From Lachnospiraceae bacterium (lineage in GTDB: Bacteria > Bacillota > Clostridia > Lachnospirales > Lachnospiraceae), in contig JAFZOW010000035.1 of the NCBI GenBank assembly GCA_017552715.1, positions 1-64,000 on the forward strand: a stretch of DNA of 64,000 nt, in the 5' to 3' direction. The position numbers and the translations under genes are program-made. Under the pieces are notes generated by a model. The model saw only the letters and a program-made list of their open reading frames with translations, did no database searches and was not told where the DNA came from. Every line of letters starts with the position of its first letter. Position 1 is the stretch's first letter. Shown here in pieces: positions 25,940-34,396 of the stretch.

Positions 25940-27058
25940 TTATACCTCCCCCTCTTTTCTGTATTTGGGACAGCTTCCGCCTCCCAGTACCTCTCCTGGT
26001 TTTGAATCAAACTTATGACAAATGTCGGCTCCCATGCCGGTAATCCTGTATACACAGTCTCTGCAAGTCAGATCCGCATTGGAGAGTATATGAAATACCG
26101 GATTCTGTGCCATCGAAGTCTGAGGTAAACCCTCTGTCAGGTCGCCGCTTATTCCAACCATTCCGGGATCTCTGTAAGCGTCCTCCGGCTCTTCCTCCAC
26201 CTCCTCGGAAGGATTTGAAAAATCAAAATAGAAACGATTTAATCTGTCCCTGCTTTGAGACGCAGAAAAGAAATAATCGGCAATCTTTTCTGACTTTTCG
26301 TTCATCGTTAATATTCTCAGCTTTTTATCATCGCCGTATGCGCTTCTCGACGCCTCAAGCGTACGGCTCATCATACGGAACAGAGCGATCCTGTCAGAAA
26401 GATCAGCGTTCAGAAAAACATACTGTAACTCAAGGGTGTTTCCCTTTTCCCCCATCAGAACACAGCCGCATATTTCTCCTTTATCTTCGTATACACAGCT
26501 CAGCTTTTCCAACAGCCCCTGTCTGGGGAAATTGTGATAACCCGCCTGTACGGAAAGGATCTTCCCCAGCTTCTTCTTCTCCATCTCCGTAAGCTCGGAT
26601 AAAAGCCTGGTGTTATGATTGGTCTTTTCGCCTGTCACACGGGCAAACTCCTTATTTGCGGCCACCTCACCCAGGCTCACTTCCACATCAAGGTAGCTTT
26701 CGTCCTGAATGAAACCACAACGCCACAGGAATTGAGAAAGCCCCTTATAGTCTTCCTCATCTGTCCCAAAGAGCAATGCCTCCATGCCTTCTGCTCCGGC
26801 CTCGATCAGTCGACCGGCCAGTTCATCCATCAGCGTACTTCCCACTCCCTTTCGCTGATAGTCCTCATTTACAGAGATACTCATAACCCTTACGGGATCA
26901 TCCTGTTTAACCACCATAACGCCCACAAGTGCATCTCCGTCCAATGCCCCGATCACCAGAACATCTTCATCCTGAATATGATCCAGAGCATTCTCAAGAA
27001 TAAAAGACCTGTACAGATCCAATTGTTCCTTTTGTAATGCTGCGACCTTCAAATCCAT
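25940..27058 (-). CDS. GNAT-family protein with C-terminal cysteine cluster, paired with the ART effector
   Basis: The first half of this 372-residue protein is a GNAT with ISVNEDYQRKGVGSTLM. The second half is a GNAT-like repeat (CGCVLMGEKG, LELQYVF) without the acetyl-CoA loop. Unlike its paralogues it continues for about 90 residues. That tail has an acidic linker and four cysteines (CRDC, then DICHKF, then GGSCPKY) that could bind a metal. GGAGGAGAG precedes ATG 27058. It ends 3 nt before the ribosome binding region of the ADP-ribosyltransferase gene, so here the GNAT is upstream of its effector. Confidence 0.78.
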   Translation of the reverse strand: MDLKVAALQKEQLDLYRSFILENALDHIQDEDVLVIGALDGDALVGVMVVKQDDPVRVMSISVNEDYQRKGVGSTLMDELAGRLIEAGAEGMEALLFGTDEEDYKGLSQFLWRCGFIQDESYLDVEVSLGEVAANKEFARVTGEKTNHNTRLLSELTEMEKKKLGKILSVQAGYHNFPRQGLLEKLSCVYEDKGEICGCVLMGEKGNTLELQYVFLNADLSDRIALFRMMSRTLEASRSAYGDDKKLRILTMNEKSEKIADYFFSASQSRDRLNRFYFDFSNPSEEVEEEPEDAYRDPGMVGISGDLTEGLPQTSMAQNPVFHILSNADLTCRDCVYRITGMGADICHKFDSKPGEVLGGGSCPKYRKEGEV

Positions 27059-27183
27059 TTTCTCTCCTCCGATCTGAATGTATTTTGCTACAGTGTCCGT
27101 TAATTCGCTTCATCTTCTGTTGATCGCCGACGGTCGGAAGTTTTTCCCCTTACTTAAAACAGCTCTCAGGGGAGCGGGGGAGC

Positions 27184-28485
27184 TTATGCCCAACTCATTC
27201 GCTCACGGGCTTCCTTGAATTGCTTGACTGCTTCCTGAATCTCCTCAGAAGAGGCACCGCTCTTCTGGAGCATCTTTATCTTATCATAATACTTGCGGGC
27301 AATCACCGCCATCATCTTGGGATCGGAAGAAGTGGGATCGATGTCAAAACGAGGATCACTGGCAAGCGCTCCGATCTCATCGCTGCGGTAACTCATGAGC
27401 TCCTTGGGACCCTGTCCTGGAACAAAGGGCTCGGCGGGTTGCTGAACAGGTGTAGCCGCGGGCTGCGGATCTGCGGACTGCGGAGCTGTGGGCTGCGTAT
27501 CTGCGGGCTGCGAAGCCGCGGGCTGCTCCTTGGCGATCTGCCTCAGACGAACCATTGCAGCGCCGCCGGCGTTGGCAAACTCACCCTTCTTCCCGCCGAT
27601 GTACCTCTTTTTCTCTTTGTCCCATTTACCAACAAGCTTCCGAAACTGCCACCACGAAAGGCCGAGATCCTTCGCCTTGACGCGTTTGGCACTGATCATA
27701 TCAAACAGGTTGTGCACGTCTTTGTTCTGCGCGACCAGTTCGCCGCCATGCTGCAGCACCCAATCGTCACTCTGCACCTTGGAGGCGTCGAAGTCCAACA
27801 TGCGCTGCGCTTCCTCCCGGAAGTAGGGCATCATAGCCGCATCGCCGCGCGTCATCACATCCTTGAACAGCGCATCATTCTCCTCGTCTGTGCCCGTCAT
27901 GTGACGATGGAGAAAACGCTGCCGTTTCACATCACCCTTATCCATCTCAAATTCCGCTCCATCGCCGCGGCTCTGATTGTATCGCGCAATAGCCGCCTGG
28001 AAGGATCTGTCCTTGGCGGCGTTGTCTGCGAGGTAGAAGTCATTCTGAGCCTGCGCCATCGATGCGCGTTGGCTCGGATCAATTGTCGGTACAGGAGCTT
28101 CTTCAGGTTCCTGCTTTTTCTTTTTGCGCTTAAACCAGTCGAAAAGTCCGCCCTGGGCCTCGCCGTAATCCACGCTCTCCTGCATGCCGCCGTCCTGCTG
28201 CATCACATGGGTCAGCTCGTGAGCCAGCAGGCCGTTGGCCGCGGGATCCCCGCTGGAGAGACTGCCCTCACGCATATACACGTCCTTACCGCTGGCAAGG
28301 CCGTCACGGCCCACAGCCCGGACCTTTGCGTCCGCAGCCGCATCGTCATGCACCTTCACGCCGTCCAGCGCCCCGCCGTAATCCCGGATCATGTCCGAGA
28401 GCACGTCCGACGAATTCATGTAGCGGAATCCAACGTCATTGGCTTCCTTTTCCGCTGCCGCATTTTCCAGTAAGTGTTTTGCCAT
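27184..28485 (-). CDS. DUF4157 (eCIS core) protein, putative effector with HExxH motif
   Basis: The N-terminal third of this 433-residue protein is a DUF4157 domain ending in LLAHELTHVMQQ, whose HELTH (89-93) is a zinc-protease-type HExxH. RYMNS lies at 21-25 before the core, and ESVDYG (103-108) plus QGGLFDWF (111-118) lie after it, followed by a lysine run. The rest is helical with a Pro/Gln/Ala-rich linker and a C-terminal helical segment. DUF4157 is the known hallmark domain of eCIS cargo and associated proteins, so the assignment to this system is good. Whether it is an active metalloprotease or only a loading domain is open. No known toxin domain is visible at the C-terminus. Confidence 0.85.
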   Translation of the reverse strand: MAKHLLENAAAEKEANDVGFRYMNSSDVLSDMIRDYGGALDGVKVHDDAAADAKVRAVGRDGLASGKDVYMREGSLSSGDPAANGLLAHELTHVMQQDGGMQESVDYGEAQGGLFDWFKRKKKKQEPEEAPVPTIDPSQRASMAQAQNDFYLADNAAKDRSFQAAIARYNQSRGDGAEFEMDKGDVKRQRFLHRHMTGTDEENDALFKDVMTRGDAAMMPYFREEAQRMLDFDASKVQSDDWVLQHGGELVAQNKDVHNLFDMISAKRVKAKDLGLSWWQFRKLVGKWDKEKKRYIGGKKGEFANAGGAAMVRLRQIAKEQPAASQPADTQPTAPQSADPQPAATPVQQPAEPFVPGQGPKELMSYRSDEIGALASDPRFDIDPTSSDPKMMAVIARKYYDKIKMLQKSGASSEEIQEAVKQFKEARERMSWA

Positions 28486-28569
28486 TTTCTCTACCTCCCA
28501 CTTAAATGATCAACTGTATATGATCCAAACATCTTGTGTTACATAAAGATCCTTTACGGTTCTCCTGTA

Positions 28570-29421
28570 TCAAAACGGAAAGAATCCCGACATAACCGGC
28601 ACTTCTTTTGCTTTCGGGAAAAGTCCCCGGATCAGCATAAGGCTCTTTGAATTAACGGAACTCATTGTCAGTTCCGTATCCGGTCCGTATCGGCTGTTCA
28701 GATGGTACAGTGCATGCCGGAACAGCTTGATCAGAGCCGCCACATCCTTTCCGGAACTGTATACCCAGGCAACATTGATCTGAAGTCCGGCTTTTTTCAG
28801 AAGGAGGAGTGCTTCGATACATTCCTTCTTGATCAATGCAGCAGATTCCGGCATATAGTCCTCCGCTTTTATGGGAAAGCCGACTCCGATGGAAAGTTTT
28901 TTCCCTTCCTTCAGCCGCTTAAATATCTCTTCGTAAAAAGCGTTCAGCTCTTTTTTGCTGAGCTGCTCAAGCTCCCTGGCCTGTTTGCACTCCGCCGGCT
29001 CTCCGACACCGCTCATATCCGAGATCCTGGCCGTAAACTGTGCGGCTCCGTCCGACTCCCAAAGATAAAAGCCGCAATGATCCAGAAAGTTCTCCATCCC
29101 TTCATACTCATATGTATAGCCTGTCCATATACCTTCCAGTTCCGGAAGATTATATGCAGCCGATAAAAGCTTCGTCAGCAGCCTTTTTCCTATCCCTTTT
29201 CTACGGCATTCTTCCCGTACATAGATCCAGTCCAGAATCAGCTGCTCTTTCCGCGGCGTTGCGATCAGAACTGCTGCCGGCAAGGCCTCATCTCCCTGTC
29301 CGCAGATAACTCCCAGGGCGATATTTCTTTCCCCAAAGCTTTCCAGAAGCGTATCGTTCAAAAGCTCACGAAAGACCGCCAATGTCCCCTGATCCAGCCG
29401 AAAGATCTCCATTTCTTCCAT
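28570..29421 (-). CDS. GNAT-family protein paired with the alpha/beta hydrolase effector
   Basis: The N-terminal GNAT half of this 283-residue protein contains IYVREECRRKGIGKRLL and an upstream strand pattern (AAVLIATPRKEQLILDW). The second half is helical with a final GNAT-like piece (INVAWVYSSGKD, LFRHALYHLNSRYG) and lacks the cofactor loop. AAGGAGG precedes ATG 29421. It begins 12 nt after the alpha/beta hydrolase gene and is followed after 84 nt by the DUF4157 gene, so it could serve either. One of five paralogues. Confidence 0.75.
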   Translation of the reverse strand: MEEMEIFRLDQGTLAVFRELLNDTLLESFGERNIALGVICGQGDEALPAAVLIATPRKEQLILDWIYVREECRRKGIGKRLLTKLLSAAYNLPELEGIWTGYTYEYEGMENFLDHCGFYLWESDGAAQFTARISDMSGVGEPAECKQARELEQLSKKELNAFYEEIFKRLKEGKKLSIGVGFPIKAEDYMPESAALIKKECIEALLLLKKAGLQINVAWVYSSGKDVAALIKLFRHALYHLNSRYGPDTELTMSSVNSKSLMLIRGLFPKAKEVPVMSGFFPF

Positions 29422-29433
29422 CTGCCGGCCTCC

Positions 29434-30909
29434 TTACTCTACCCCGGGCGCTGGTGCCGCCGGATGCTTCACAGTCATCCCAAGCTTCGAAGACACAAAA
29501 CGTTCAAAGGTTTCCTCGGGCAGATGCTCACAGAAATGATCAAATTCCGGAGAACTTTCGTCCTTCCTCCGTTCCCTCACTTTTTTGCCCAATGCGTCAG
29601 CTTCTTCACTTTTGGGCCTCATTTTGCTTGCAAAGGCATATTTATCAAAGATCCCTGTCCGATCCAGAGAGAGATGATCCGAGGAATCTCCGCTCACAAA
29701 CAGGATCGGAATATCAGGCTGGTTCTTAAACAGGACTCCCAGATGTTCCTCGGTAGAATAATCACCGCTTGCCATTCCTGCAATGGATCCCAGCGCTTCT
29801 CCGACGCCTCCCAGATGAGTCATGCCTCTTGCAGCTTTGCTCATACTGGCCATGGGAGAATCCAGTATCAGTCCTCCGATCTTAGCCTGCGCGGTCTGAT
29901 CGCCCTCTTTATGTCCTTCCGAATCCTGTTGAGCTACATGGGCCGCCACATAGGAAGCCACTGCAGCTCCCATGGAATACCCGTGTAACAGGATCTGTGA
30001 GGGAGAACAGTGGTTTTCTTCCAGCACAAACTGATAGATACATTCACCGTCCTCATAAAACCCCGCTTCACTCAGGCTGTAAGATCCCTCCGGGCCGCTG
30101 TCACCATAACCGCGGTAATCCACCTGATAGACCTTGAACCCCTGCCTTAAGTATTCCTGGATCGCAGTACCTACACCGTATTCCTTCTGCCCCGGCTCAC
30201 CCGAACCGGTATAGCAGATCACGATCTTTCCGCTCTGCAGATCAAAACCTTTGGGTGTGAAGCATTTTCCTTTAAGCTTCGCTTTCTCTTCTCCCGTTTT
30301 CGAACGGAGCGGGAAAGAAACCTCGCTCCAGCACATATCCCCATGGATCGCGTCCACCTTCCCGTATTTATCCTTTAGATGACTCCAGGAGATGGTACTG
30401 TAATCCCCTGCTTTATGGCGCGGATCCATATCGCGCCGATCTGTCTCCGTGGAATTGAACAGCCGGTGGACCAGACTGTTAAGCAGCCCGGAACGCTTCT
30501 TCACTTCCAGTTTTTTCCCGAAACGGGCTTCATACAGCTGTTCCTGTTTCGAATGTATCTGGTCAAGCTGTTTCTGTGCTGCACGTTTCCGGGTCCCGAA
30601 GGTATCCTCTTCCAGCTTTTTAACACCGCTCAGAGAAGCTGTATTTTTCAGCCGGCCCATATCATACTCCGCCTGCTGTACCAGCCCGGGATACTTTTCC
30701 CGCAGCTGGTCTGCGCTGTAGGTATCGACCATGAGCTGTTCCAGCAGCCGTTCCTTAACGGCATACAGCTCCGCATCCGGAAGCCCGAGAGGATTATCCT
30801 TCTGATATACAGCATCCAGCCGCGATATCGTCTGATCATCCATCTGCTGACTGCTTCCGTATATCTCTGCTCTTTTATCGAGCTGTTTTAACAGCTGTTT
30901 TCCATCCAT
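29434..30909 (-). CDS. alpha/beta hydrolase effector candidate
   Basis: The first 190 residues of this 491-residue protein are charged and helical. An alpha/beta hydrolase domain follows, with IVICYTGSGEPG, DYRGYGDSGPEGSYS and nucleophile elbow LLHGYSMGAAVA. Later come GGLILDSPMASMS and PILFVSGDSSDHLSL, where the acid is expected, and FDHFCEHLPEE near the end, where the His is expected. The plan resembles prolyl-oligopeptidase or lipase-like hydrolases. It lacks a signal peptide, and its disordered charged front resembles those of neighbouring cargo genes. Effector status rests on position, architecture and the adjacent GNAT gene. Only a distant AGGA stands before ATG 30909. Confidence 0.72.
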   Translation of the reverse strand: MDGKQLLKQLDKRAEIYGSSQQMDDQTISRLDAVYQKDNPLGLPDAELYAVKERLLEQLMVDTYSADQLREKYPGLVQQAEYDMGRLKNTASLSGVKKLEEDTFGTRKRAAQKQLDQIHSKQEQLYEARFGKKLEVKKRSGLLNSLVHRLFNSTETDRRDMDPRHKAGDYSTISWSHLKDKYGKVDAIHGDMCWSEVSFPLRSKTGEEKAKLKGKCFTPKGFDLQSGKIVICYTGSGEPGQKEYGVGTAIQEYLRQGFKVYQVDYRGYGDSGPEGSYSLSEAGFYEDGECIYQFVLEENHCSPSQILLHGYSMGAAVASYVAAHVAQQDSEGHKEGDQTAQAKIGGLILDSPMASMSKAARGMTHLGGVGEALGSIAGMASGDYSTEEHLGVLFKNQPDIPILFVSGDSSDHLSLDRTGIFDKYAFASKMRPKSEEADALGKKVRERRKDESSPEFDHFCEHLPEETFERFVSSKLGMTVKHPAAPAPGVE

Positions 30910-31072
30910 GCACTATTATCCTATACAGAGATACTCATCCTTACAAATATCCTTCCGGCAGCATTTCGCCGCTTCCGTGGTTCTTCCGTCATTTTACCCT
31001 ATCCAGGTCCTCATGGCACAAAACCCGCACCACTTGCAAAACTTTTTACACGAATTACGGTAAACCGCCCCT

Positions 31073-32302
31073 TCAGCGAAAAATTCCGAACAGCTTGTTC
31101 ATCCAGCCGCCCTTTTTCGCCCGGCTCTTCAGGCCTTTACGGTATTTTTTTGCTTCCTTCTCCGTCATGCCGGGCCCCTGGATCCTTGTCTCCATCTTTG
31201 CTGCCTCCGCCAGGACCAGATCACGGTCAGAATCCATCTTGTTGCGGTAATACTCCGGATCCTCTTCATCCTCCAAGAGCTTTCCGGTCCCCATATCATG
31301 ATAGTTCATCAGATAATTCATCACCATCGGCTTTACCTGATAATAATAATTGGTCAGATCCCGGAATTCCTTATCTTTATTGTCGGAGAAATCGAAAAGC
31401 GGCTCGTCAAAGCTGTTCTTCTCCTGGGCACCCAGAAGCTGCAGGCAGTCCTGAATGAAGCCGAAGTGTTCGGAAAAAGCTGCATAATCCGGGATCTGCC
31501 GTACAAAATCCTCCGGATGCAGGTCGGTAGCTGCCGTACCAAAGGTCGCCTCCAGTCGCTTGAGCTTCCCGTAATAGACCCCCTTCATTGCCTTCAGTCC
31601 GGAAAAAACATCTTTTCTGCTCTGAGTACTGTCCCCGTCCCGTTGCACAGCAGACATATCATGGAGCAATCCGAACATCTTCTCGTCACTCATATCATCT
31701 CCAAGCTCCCCCTCCATGGAAGCAAGGATACGTGAAACATTCAGACCTCCGATCGTCTTTCCGCCCCCGAGCGCGACATTACCGGATAAGGCCGCATATG
31801 CCTCATCCCCGTATTTTTCCCTGTAACGGTCTCCTATCCCGGCATTTTTCTTAGGAAGCCTCCCGCGGGCGGTTGCATCCAGCTTCCCCTTACCTTCCAG
31901 GAGCCAGGCCACATTATCCCTGTCCTGATTGACAGTGCCGACCCTGGAAAGATCGATCTGTTCTCCGGCATAAGGCGCATAAACTTCCTCCCAGTCATCT
32001 TTTTTGCCCTCCGGGACGCTCATCGTAGCGGTAGCTGCAGTACTCGGTTCTTTTATCTCCGGCATGGAAGCATTGGAGGATACTGTTTTTCGCTCCTTTT
32101 TCTTTCCCCCGAACAGACCCCTGAACCAGCTGAAAAGCCCGCCCTGATCCGATCCGTAATCCACGCTTTCCCGGACTGGTGCAGCTGATACCGCAGAGGA
32201 ACGCGTCATTTCCGGTTTAAGCTCCGGAGAATTCATATAACGCCGGGTAGCATCCATGCTATCCCCGGATTTCATATGTTTTTTTACAGTCATTCTGGGC
32301 AT
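31073..32302 (-). CDS. effector candidate with DUF4157 flanks but no DUF4157 core
   Basis: This 409-residue protein begins with RYMNS (21-25). Only 19 residues later it has ESVDYG (45-50) and QGGLFSWF (53-60), followed by a lysine-rich stretch. The same motifs flank the DUF4157 core in the protein at 27184, where about 77 residues separate them; here the HELTH core is missing. The rest is a Ser/Thr/Ala-rich linker and a helical domain of about 300 residues that I do not recognise, ending in a strongly basic segment (KKYRKGLKSRAKKGG). GAGG stands before ATG 32302. It lies 34 nt after an AAA+ ATPase gene, in the payload region. Confidence 0.6.
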   Translation of the reverse strand: MPRMTVKKHMKSGDSMDATRRYMNSPELKPEMTRSSAVSAAPVRESVDYGSDQGGLFSWFRGLFGGKKKERKTVSSNASMPEIKEPSTAATATMSVPEGKKDDWEEVYAPYAGEQIDLSRVGTVNQDRDNVAWLLEGKGKLDATARGRLPKKNAGIGDRYREKYGDEAYAALSGNVALGGGKTIGGLNVSRILASMEGELGDDMSDEKMFGLLHDMSAVQRDGDSTQSRKDVFSGLKAMKGVYYGKLKRLEATFGTAATDLHPEDFVRQIPDYAAFSEHFGFIQDCLQLLGAQEKNSFDEPLFDFSDNKDKEFRDLTNYYYQVKPMVMNYLMNYHDMGTGKLLEDEEDPEYYRNKMDSDRDLVLAEAAKMETRIQGPGMTEKEAKKYRKGLKSRAKKGGWMNKLFGIFR

Positions 32303-32336
32303 AAGTACCTCAATGCTTCCGGAATGCCTTTATGCT

Positions 32337-34391
32337 TCAGTCATGCAAAAGATAGGCATATCCGCCGTAGTCTCCGTCAAAGGCAATGCGCTTGAGCTTG
32401 GTATTCTCGCGATACAGCGCCTTCATGATATGGGGCATGCCTACCTCTCCGCCATCCGCGGCCCCGTAAAAACAGGCATTCAGCACGATATTCTTTATCT
32501 CGCCGCCGGAAAGCTCAAACTTGTCTGCAAGGAAGTCGTAATCGATATCCTTCGACAGAGGCACATCCTTCCCGAAGGCGCTCTGCCAGATCCCCTTTCT
32601 CGTCTCCTTGTCCGGCAGCTGGAAGCTCAGTACATAACGGATACGCCGCATGAAGGCCTGGTCGATGTTCTGCAGATTGTTGGTGGCCAGCAGTACGATC
32701 CCGTCATATTCTTCTATGCGTTGCAGTATAAAAGATATCTCGGTATTCGCGTATTTATCCTTGGAATCCTTGACCTCCGAACGCTTTCCCATCACAGCAT
32801 CAGCCTCGTCAAAGAAAAGGACCATATTGCTCTTCTGTGCCCGGGTGAAAACTTCCTCCAGCCGTTTCTCGGTCTCCCCGATATATTTATCCACGATCTG
32901 GGACAGATCCACCTTGTAGAGTTCCAGTCCCAGCTGTCCGGCCAGGGCATGTACGGTCATGGTCTTACCGGTACCGGGAGGGCCTGCCAGGATCACGGAT
33001 ACGCAGCGACCGTAAGCATATTTTTTCTTTAAGTTCCAGCCGTCATAGACCGCGTGGCGCAACTCCACCTGCTTGACGATATCATTCAGGATCGCACGGT
33101 TCCTCTCATCGATCTTCAGATCGTCCAGGGAGAAGCCCGGTTCCACACGTTTCACATTATCGTAACGCCCGTCATCCAGCACCTCATAGCAGAGACGGCA
33201 GATCAGGCGCTCATCCACCTTCTCGCCGGCAGCCGCTTCCGTCTCCATGGCCAGTGCCACACGCCGGATCTGTCCTGCGCTGAGGATCATCTTGGAGGCC
33301 AGGGATTCCGCCAGGCCTTTCTGCTTCTTCGGCAGATAGCCTTTCCACAGGGCCAGGGCCGCTGCCGCCCCGGTCGGGATGCGCAGGGCAAAATATTCGC
33401 TTAAGAGTGCCGGGATCAGTTTCACATCCGGCTCTGTTAACAGGAACAATGGTGTTGTAACATATGCCCGGTACAGACGCTCCAGACGTCCGATCAGGAA
33501 CTCCGTATCTTTCGTCCGTTTGATCCCGCGTACCACCAAAGCTCTGCCTTCCAGCGCACAGCTGCGGACCAGCCGCTGCAGTACGATCTTCGGCTCCTGA
33601 GTACCGCAGAGATAGTCAAAGTCTACCGCCAGCAACGGCAGGCCGCACTCTTCCGCAGCAGCGCATGTCAGGCTGTAGCGACCGCTCTCCCTTGCGCCGG
33701 AGATCAGCAGGGTAAAGTTCTCACCCATATGCTCGGAAATTCGTTTACTCAGGCGTTTTATTTCCGCATCCACTCCATACAGCGGCGGAAGTGCATCCAC
33801 GCAGTTACGTTTCTCCGCAAATTCGGAAAAGGCTCTGTCAGTGGCCGTACTGCCTCCCAGAAATGCCAGCAGGTATTCGTCCAGATGATAGAGCGCCGTG
33901 TGAAAACCTCCGGTCCCTTCCTCCGGATTCCCCAGGAGAAAACGTGCCACATCCGCAGCCTCCCGCATGGAAGCCACAGCACTATCGATCATATCCGTAT
34001 AGCCGGCCGCCCTTGCAGCTGTGAGCAGGCTTACTCCCGTACCGTTTCCGGGATTGGCCAGTTCCAGAACTTCCGCGCTTTGCTGTTCCATCATGCGCAA
34101 AGCCAGTAATTCAAGCAGGGAAAGGGCCACGGTATTGGTCCCCAGACAGGCAAGAAGCCTCTCCGAGCGTTCATCGACAGGCAGCAGTTCCTCCCCCAGC
34201 GCCAGTTCCTCCGGTTCCACGCCATCGTAAAGAACTCTCGGATAACGTTTAAAAATCTCCGGATCCAGACGATCCTTCAAAAGGAGGGACAGTCTGAAGG
34301 TCCCCATGGCTGCCAGAGATCGCAGCACACTCCCCTCCGAAGAGAGCATTTCACGGACCGCTTCTTTTTTTTCCGCCTTTTTCCTCGCCAT
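32337..34391 (-). CDS. AAA+ ATPase of the injection system (payload side)
   Basis: This 684-residue protein has a first, degenerate P-loop-like domain (about 150-400; LLISGARESGRYSL) and a complete C-terminal AAA+ domain. That domain has Walker A GPPGTGKT (470-477), Walker B VLFFDEADAV, sensor LLATNNL and arginine fingers in RRIRYVLSF. eCIS loci regularly encode such an ATPase (Afp15/Pvc15 type), thought to help assembly or cargo handling. It lies between two effector genes. The ribosome binding site is weak, 6 nt after the preceding stop, suggesting coupling. Confidence 0.85.
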   Translation of the reverse strand: MARKKAEKKEAVREMLSSEGSVLRSLAAMGTFRLSLLLKDRLDPEIFKRYPRVLYDGVEPEELALGEELLPVDERSERLLACLGTNTVALSLLELLALRMMEQQSAEVLELANPGNGTGVSLLTAARAAGYTDMIDSAVASMREAADVARFLLGNPEEGTGGFHTALYHLDEYLLAFLGGSTATDRAFSEFAEKRNCVDALPPLYGVDAEIKRLSKRISEHMGENFTLLISGARESGRYSLTCAAAEECGLPLLAVDFDYLCGTQEPKIVLQRLVRSCALEGRALVVRGIKRTKDTEFLIGRLERLYRAYVTTPLFLLTEPDVKLIPALLSEYFALRIPTGAAAALALWKGYLPKKQKGLAESLASKMILSAGQIRRVALAMETEAAAGEKVDERLICRLCYEVLDDGRYDNVKRVEPGFSLDDLKIDERNRAILNDIVKQVELRHAVYDGWNLKKKYAYGRCVSVILAGPPGTGKTMTVHALAGQLGLELYKVDLSQIVDKYIGETEKRLEEVFTRAQKSNMVLFFDEADAVMGKRSEVKDSKDKYANTEISFILQRIEEYDGIVLLATNNLQNIDQAFMRRIRYVLSFQLPDKETRKGIWQSAFGKDVPLSKDIDYDFLADKFELSGGEIKNIVLNACFYGAADGGEVGMPHIMKALYRENTKLKRIAFDGDYGGYAYLLHD

Positions 34392-34396
34392 CTGTC

